The notes under the pieces were generated by a model that was not told the origin of the DNA, ran no database searches, and saw nothing but the letters and a program-made list of their open reading frames with translations. The position numbers were made by a program, and so were the translations under genes. A stretch of DNA of 29,056 nucleotides from a virus, in the IMG/VR virus record IMGVR_UViG_3300045955_000281, positions 1 to 29,056 of that record; one strand, 5' to 3'. Numbering within the stretch: the stretch's first letter is position 1; each line of letters opens with the position of its first letter. Below, one piece after another: positions 27,001 to 29,056 of the stretch.

Positions 27001-27350
27001 ACCTGGTCGATCTCAACGAGCCGCCGGCATGCGTCAACCGCTCCGCGGACGGCCGCACGTGCACCAGCGCCTTCCTGGCCCCGCCGGGCCCGAAGCCACT
27101 CCGCCTCGGCCAGTGCCACGGCTGCCCCTATGCCGACGTGCCGAACGAGCGGATGCCCGCGCTCAAGCTCCCCGTGCACGCGTGCCCGCGCAAGCTCCGG
27201 CTGCCGATCGTCGTTCCGCCAGAGCTCGAATACGCCCGCTGGCCCGGCCTCCGCACCGAGCTGATGCAGCGACCGCTCCGCTGCCGCTTCCTGGGCGAGT
27301 CGCTCCGCAAGCCCAACGGCCGGGCCCGCACGCGCGAGGTGAAGCTCTGA
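26976..27350 (+). CDS. Cys-cluster protein, 124 aa, ending at an in-frame TGA
   Basis: The ATG at 26976 lies inside the previous gene, with no clear ribosome binding site; translation is probably coupled. The protein reads MGRAVHPLDLVDLNEPPACV and then contains two cysteine groups, CVNR...CTS and GQCHGCPYA, and a later RCRFLGESL. The frame stops at TGA (27348-27350). It continues open for 40 codons after that stop with another cysteine cluster. The protein may therefore be a truncated form of a longer zinc-binding protein. I recognise no named family; I recall similar cysteine spacing in unnamed planctomycete phage proteins. Confidence 0.55.
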   Translation: MGRAVHPLDLVDLNEPPACVNRSADGRTCTSAFLAPPGPKPLRLGQCHGCPYADVPNERMPALKLPVHACPRKLRLPIVVPPELEYARWPGLRTELMQRPLRCRFLGESLRKPNGRARTREVKL

Positions 27351-27473
27351 GGCGCGAATGAGCTCCGCATCCCCGTGCTGGGATGCCACCACCCCGAGCG
27401 CGAGGATACGACCTGGGTCGAGTGCGAGTTTTGCCGGTGGTACGAGCTGCCGGAGGCGACGAAGTCGGCGTAG
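27351..27473 (+). pseudogene. In-frame continuation beyond TGA, with a second Cys cluster
   Basis: Reading on through the TGA at 27348-27350 in the same frame gives a 40-codon open stretch to TAG, containing ELRIPVLGCHHPEREDTTWV and ECEFCRWYELPE. The cysteine/histidine pattern (CHHPE ... CEFC) mirrors the first module of the preceding frame (GQCHGCPYA). I see no separate start codon with a ribosome binding site. This points to a nonsense mutation, readthrough or a sequencing error splitting one gene. Selenocysteine use would need a recognisable SECIS element, which I do not see. Confidence 0.5.
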
Positions 27474-27480
27474 TGCTCTG

Positions 27481-28173
27481 TCACTTCGATCGGGCCGCAA
27501 GGCGGCTGCTTGCTTCTCCCGCGGACAGCGCCTTCTCGGCGACAGGGTCCGTGAAACCGACGAGCTTCCAGTGGCTGTAGGGGGGCGGTGTGTTCATTCT
27601 GGCCTCGCCGTCAGGAACGAAAACCGCGCGCACACGTTCCTTCCGGTAGGTCACAATGCGCGTGACAATGGGCGGTCTCGGGCGATCGTATGCTGTCGAC
27701 TCGTCCTCGTCCGGGGCCCCATAGCGATTGATCAGACGGGTGAGATCATCGTGGGCCGCGCGTTCGACCGGCGCCGCTGGAGGCTTCGACTCCCACAGAC
27801 GCAGCATCCAGAAAACACCCGCGCAGCCCGCCACGATCGGCAGCGTGATCACACTGGCGATCAGGAGACCGACAGCCACACTGCGATCTGGTCGTCTTTT
27901 CACCGGACCAGGATCGGCAGGCAACACTTCATCCGGCTCGGAGAAGTCGAAAGGATCGGGCGCGGCCGCCGGCAACCGGACCGGCGGCGGCTCGGCCTGG
28001 TAATCGGTGGTGACTGGCAGCGTCGAACGCATTCCGGAGGGATCGTCGAAGATGTTCTCCGTGGGCACGCCGATCGCGCGCGCGCACGTCGGGCATTTCC
28101 CCTTCTTTCCGGCCAGATGATCGTCAACGCGGATGGCGGCGGAGCAGTGCGGACAGCGGAAGCGGATGGACAT
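27481..28173 (-). CDS. Zinc-ribbon membrane protein, planctomycete type, 230 aa
   Basis: The ATG at 28173 is chosen because the zinc ribbon begins there (MSIRFRCPHCSAAIRVDDHL). C7/C10 and C27/C30 (CPHC, CPTC) bind one zinc. A proline-rich acidic linker (PPPVRLPAAAPDPFDFSEPD) runs to residue 97. One transmembrane helix follows (about 99-124: SVAVGLLIASVITLPIVAGC), and a soluble C-terminal part containing TRIVTYRKERVRAVF. This arrangement, CPxC...CPxC ribbon plus linker plus one helix, is very common and largely unexplained in Planctomycetota. No enzyme motif is visible. It is convergent with the phage cluster and looks like host DNA. Confidence 0.8.
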   Translation of the reverse strand: MSIRFRCPHCSAAIRVDDHLAGKKGKCPTCARAIGVPTENIFDDPSGMRSTLPVTTDYQAEPPPVRLPAAAPDPFDFSEPDEVLPADPGPVKRRPDRSVAVGLLIASVITLPIVAGCAGVFWMLRLWESKPPAAPVERAAHDDLTRLINRYGAPDEDESTAYDRPRPPIVTRIVTYRKERVRAVFVPDGEARMNTPPPYSHWKLVGFTDPVAEKALSAGEASSRLAARSK

Positions 28174-28312
28174 GGCGGCCTCAGGCTGGGTGAGGTCGCT
28201 CGCCGTGCTGGGCTCCGCCTGACGAAAACCCACCACGGCGAACGCTCGGCCAGCCGTCGCCGGCCCACCTCACGTTGCCCGATTCTGGGCACACGCGCGG
28301 GCACGGTGCAAC

Positions 28313-28349
28313 AAAAAAAGCGGCCGCGGGAAGTGCACCTCCCGCGGCC
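28313..28349 (-). terminator. Intrinsic terminator of the RHH gene
   Basis: Perfect 10-bp stem GGCCGCGGGA (28322-28331) / TCCCGCGGCC (28340-28349) with an 8-nt loop. Read on the minus strand it is followed by GC and seven T (complement of the A-run 28313-28319). It lies 37 bp after the RHH stop and separates that gene from the zinc-ribbon gene. Confidence 0.88.
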
Positions 28350-28386
28350 TCAGGCCATCGTACAGCGCGCGTACGCTTGTGATCGA

Positions 28387-28623
28387 TCAGGCGGTCTCCA
28401 GTTCCTTCCGCGGCCGGCCGTAGCTCTTGCGCGGGATCTTGGCCAGCTCGGGCCGGCGTAGATGCTTCGCGAACACGCGTGCCGCGTATTCGTTCATCGG
28501 GAGCCCTGCCTCGTCGGCAGCTTCCCCGATGGCTGTTTTGAGTTCGGCATCGATGTGCAGCGTCAGAATGTCTTTCACGCGAAGCCCCGCCCCAAGTGTG
28601 CTGGTGACATTGCGTTTCATCAT
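28387..28623 (-). CDS. RHH-type DNA-binding protein, 78 aa
   Basis: The ATG at 28623 follows GGGAG at 7-nt spacing; in-frame codons further up have no such box. Residues 12-50 (GLRVKDILTLHIDAELKTAI, then ADEAGLPMNEYAARVFAKHL) show the ribbon-helix-helix pattern: a short strand with alternating residues, then two helices joined by a GLPMNEY turn. Such proteins dimerise and repress transcription, often of their own operon, and many are antitoxins. No toxin frame is adjacent. The C-terminus is basic (PRKSYGRPRKELE). The gene is monocistronic, with a strong terminator after it. Confidence 0.75.
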   Translation of the reverse strand: MMKRNVTSTLGAGLRVKDILTLHIDAELKTAIGEAADEAGLPMNEYAARVFAKHLRRPELAKIPRKSYGRPRKELETA

Positions 28624-28729
28624 ACGCCGGCTCCCGTCGTTCAGCAAGTAATAAAAAAGTAGTCAACAGGTTATTGACAAGACCAATCCGCGCCGTACCA
28701 TTGTCTCCCGTTCCATTCGCTCGGAGGTC

Positions 28730-28918
28730 TCAGGTCGGATGACGCAGCCGCAGTCTTACAACCGCACGAGCCTGGAGCTGGTCCGGCAGGCCCAGCAGAT
28801 TGGGATCCTCCTGCACGAGCTCGTCGATGATCGCCAGCGCCTCTTCGGCTGTGTAGGTGCGTTTGTTGCCGCTGGCTCGACGGGCCACGATCTCGGCGAG
28901 CCACCACTCGGGGTTCTG
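28730..28918 (-). pseudogene. Frameshifted small gene remnant, 62 codons
   Basis: On the minus strand the frame reads EWWLAEIVARRASGNKRTYT, then AEEALAIIDELVQEDPNLLG and LPDQLQARAVVRLRLRHPT, ending at TGA 28730-28732. This looks strongly protein-like. The sequence has no start codon of its own; an in-frame TGA lies just above it. Upstream, another frame holds a good start (an AAGGAGG box before ATG near 28952). A two-base loss around 28905-28920 would explain the break. A plus-strand frame over the same bases is open too, but has weaker protein character. I recognise no family. Confidence 0.4.
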
Positions 28919-29056
28919 TCAGGGAGGGAGCATCTTGCTCTCGTTTGCATGCTGCCTCCTTGCACCATGCCGCAGCGGGTGAATTCCGCGTGCGGTTTTC
29001 CACTTCCGGCCGTGGGGTGTCGTTGGGCCGAACAACCCACCCCCCCCGCCCGCACT

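Noticed and set aside
27348-27350. Genome-wide recoding of TGA as an amino acid
   Set aside because: TGA is used as an ordinary stop by many other genes in the window (for example those ending at 18336, 19101 and 19578), so recoding would have to be local to this one site.
28674-28860. TTGACA-16-TACCAT promoter and a plus-strand frame starting at 28739
   Set aside because: The -10 match is poor and the plus-strand frame lies opposite a more protein-like minus-strand stretch. Left unannotated because neither part is convincing.
1-29056. tRNA or rRNA genes and attachment-site repeats
   Set aside because: I saw no cloverleaf-like sequence or rRNA fragment, and no long direct repeat flanking the phage cluster that could be att sites. 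A covariance-model scan would be decisive.

Overview
The window is GC-rich bacterial DNA carrying a phage-type structural gene cluster that is packed with mobile DNA. The best taxonomic clue is the 230-aa protein at 27481-28173(-): an N-terminal CPxC...CPxC zinc ribbon, a proline-rich linker and one membrane helix, an architecture very common in Planctomycetota. Dispersed GC-rich palindromes and the style of the structural proteins fit the same phylum. I infer a Planctomycetota chromosome holding a remodelled prophage or gene-transfer-agent-like cluster. The genus cannot be fixed from the sequence alone.

Layout. (1) Positions 1-1030 hold two minus-strand phage-type structural genes, the first cut by the window edge. 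(2) Positions 1124-3296 are an IS1595-family (ISXO2-like) element with 27-bp inverted ends (22/27 identical). It carries one minus-strand operon under a near-consensus promoter: 71-aa and 175-aa passengers, the DDE transposase and a coupled 45-aa basic protein. (3) Positions 3297-3963 are remnants of a minus-strand operon: an amidoligase C-part, a 55-aa protein, a 74-aa RHH-like protein and a 17-codon stub cut by the IS1595-type element. (4) Positions 3964-7420 are an IS1-family element with 25-bp inverted ends (21/25) and a perfect 8-bp target duplication. It carries an XRE-ImmA/IrrE regulator-protease, a 183-aa partner, a probably leaderless basic protein and a 63-aa protein. It split the amidoligase gene whose N-part lies at 7421-7695. 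(5) Positions 7700-7915 are a divergent control region with an extended dyad. (6) Positions 7916-26359 are a co-directional HK97-type morphogenesis cluster: P27-type small terminase, large terminase, small membrane protein, portal, prohead protease, major capsid protein, surface or decoration proteins, head-tail connectors, tail-completion protein, tail tube, G/GT tail chaperones made by a -1 frameshift, a short tape measure, and tail or fibre proteins. (7) Positions 26383-27473 encode two cysteine-rich proteins, the second split by an in-frame TGA. (8) Positions 27481-29056 hold host-like minus-strand genes: the zinc-ribbon membrane protein, an RHH protein with a clear terminator, and a frameshifted remnant.

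How it works together. The plus-strand cluster has the canonical head-to-tail order of a long non-contractile-tailed particle, and its genes mostly abut or overlap, as expected for one transcript. No integrase, replication, lysis or classical tail-tip gene is visible. Two palindrome families punctuate the operon and often supply the ribosome binding site of the next gene. In two cases a palindrome lies inside a coding frame (large terminase N-terminus, protease C-terminus). The two transposable elements sit in the minus-strand arm beside the cluster. Each carries its own passenger operon, and the IS1-type element brings a self-contained regulator module.
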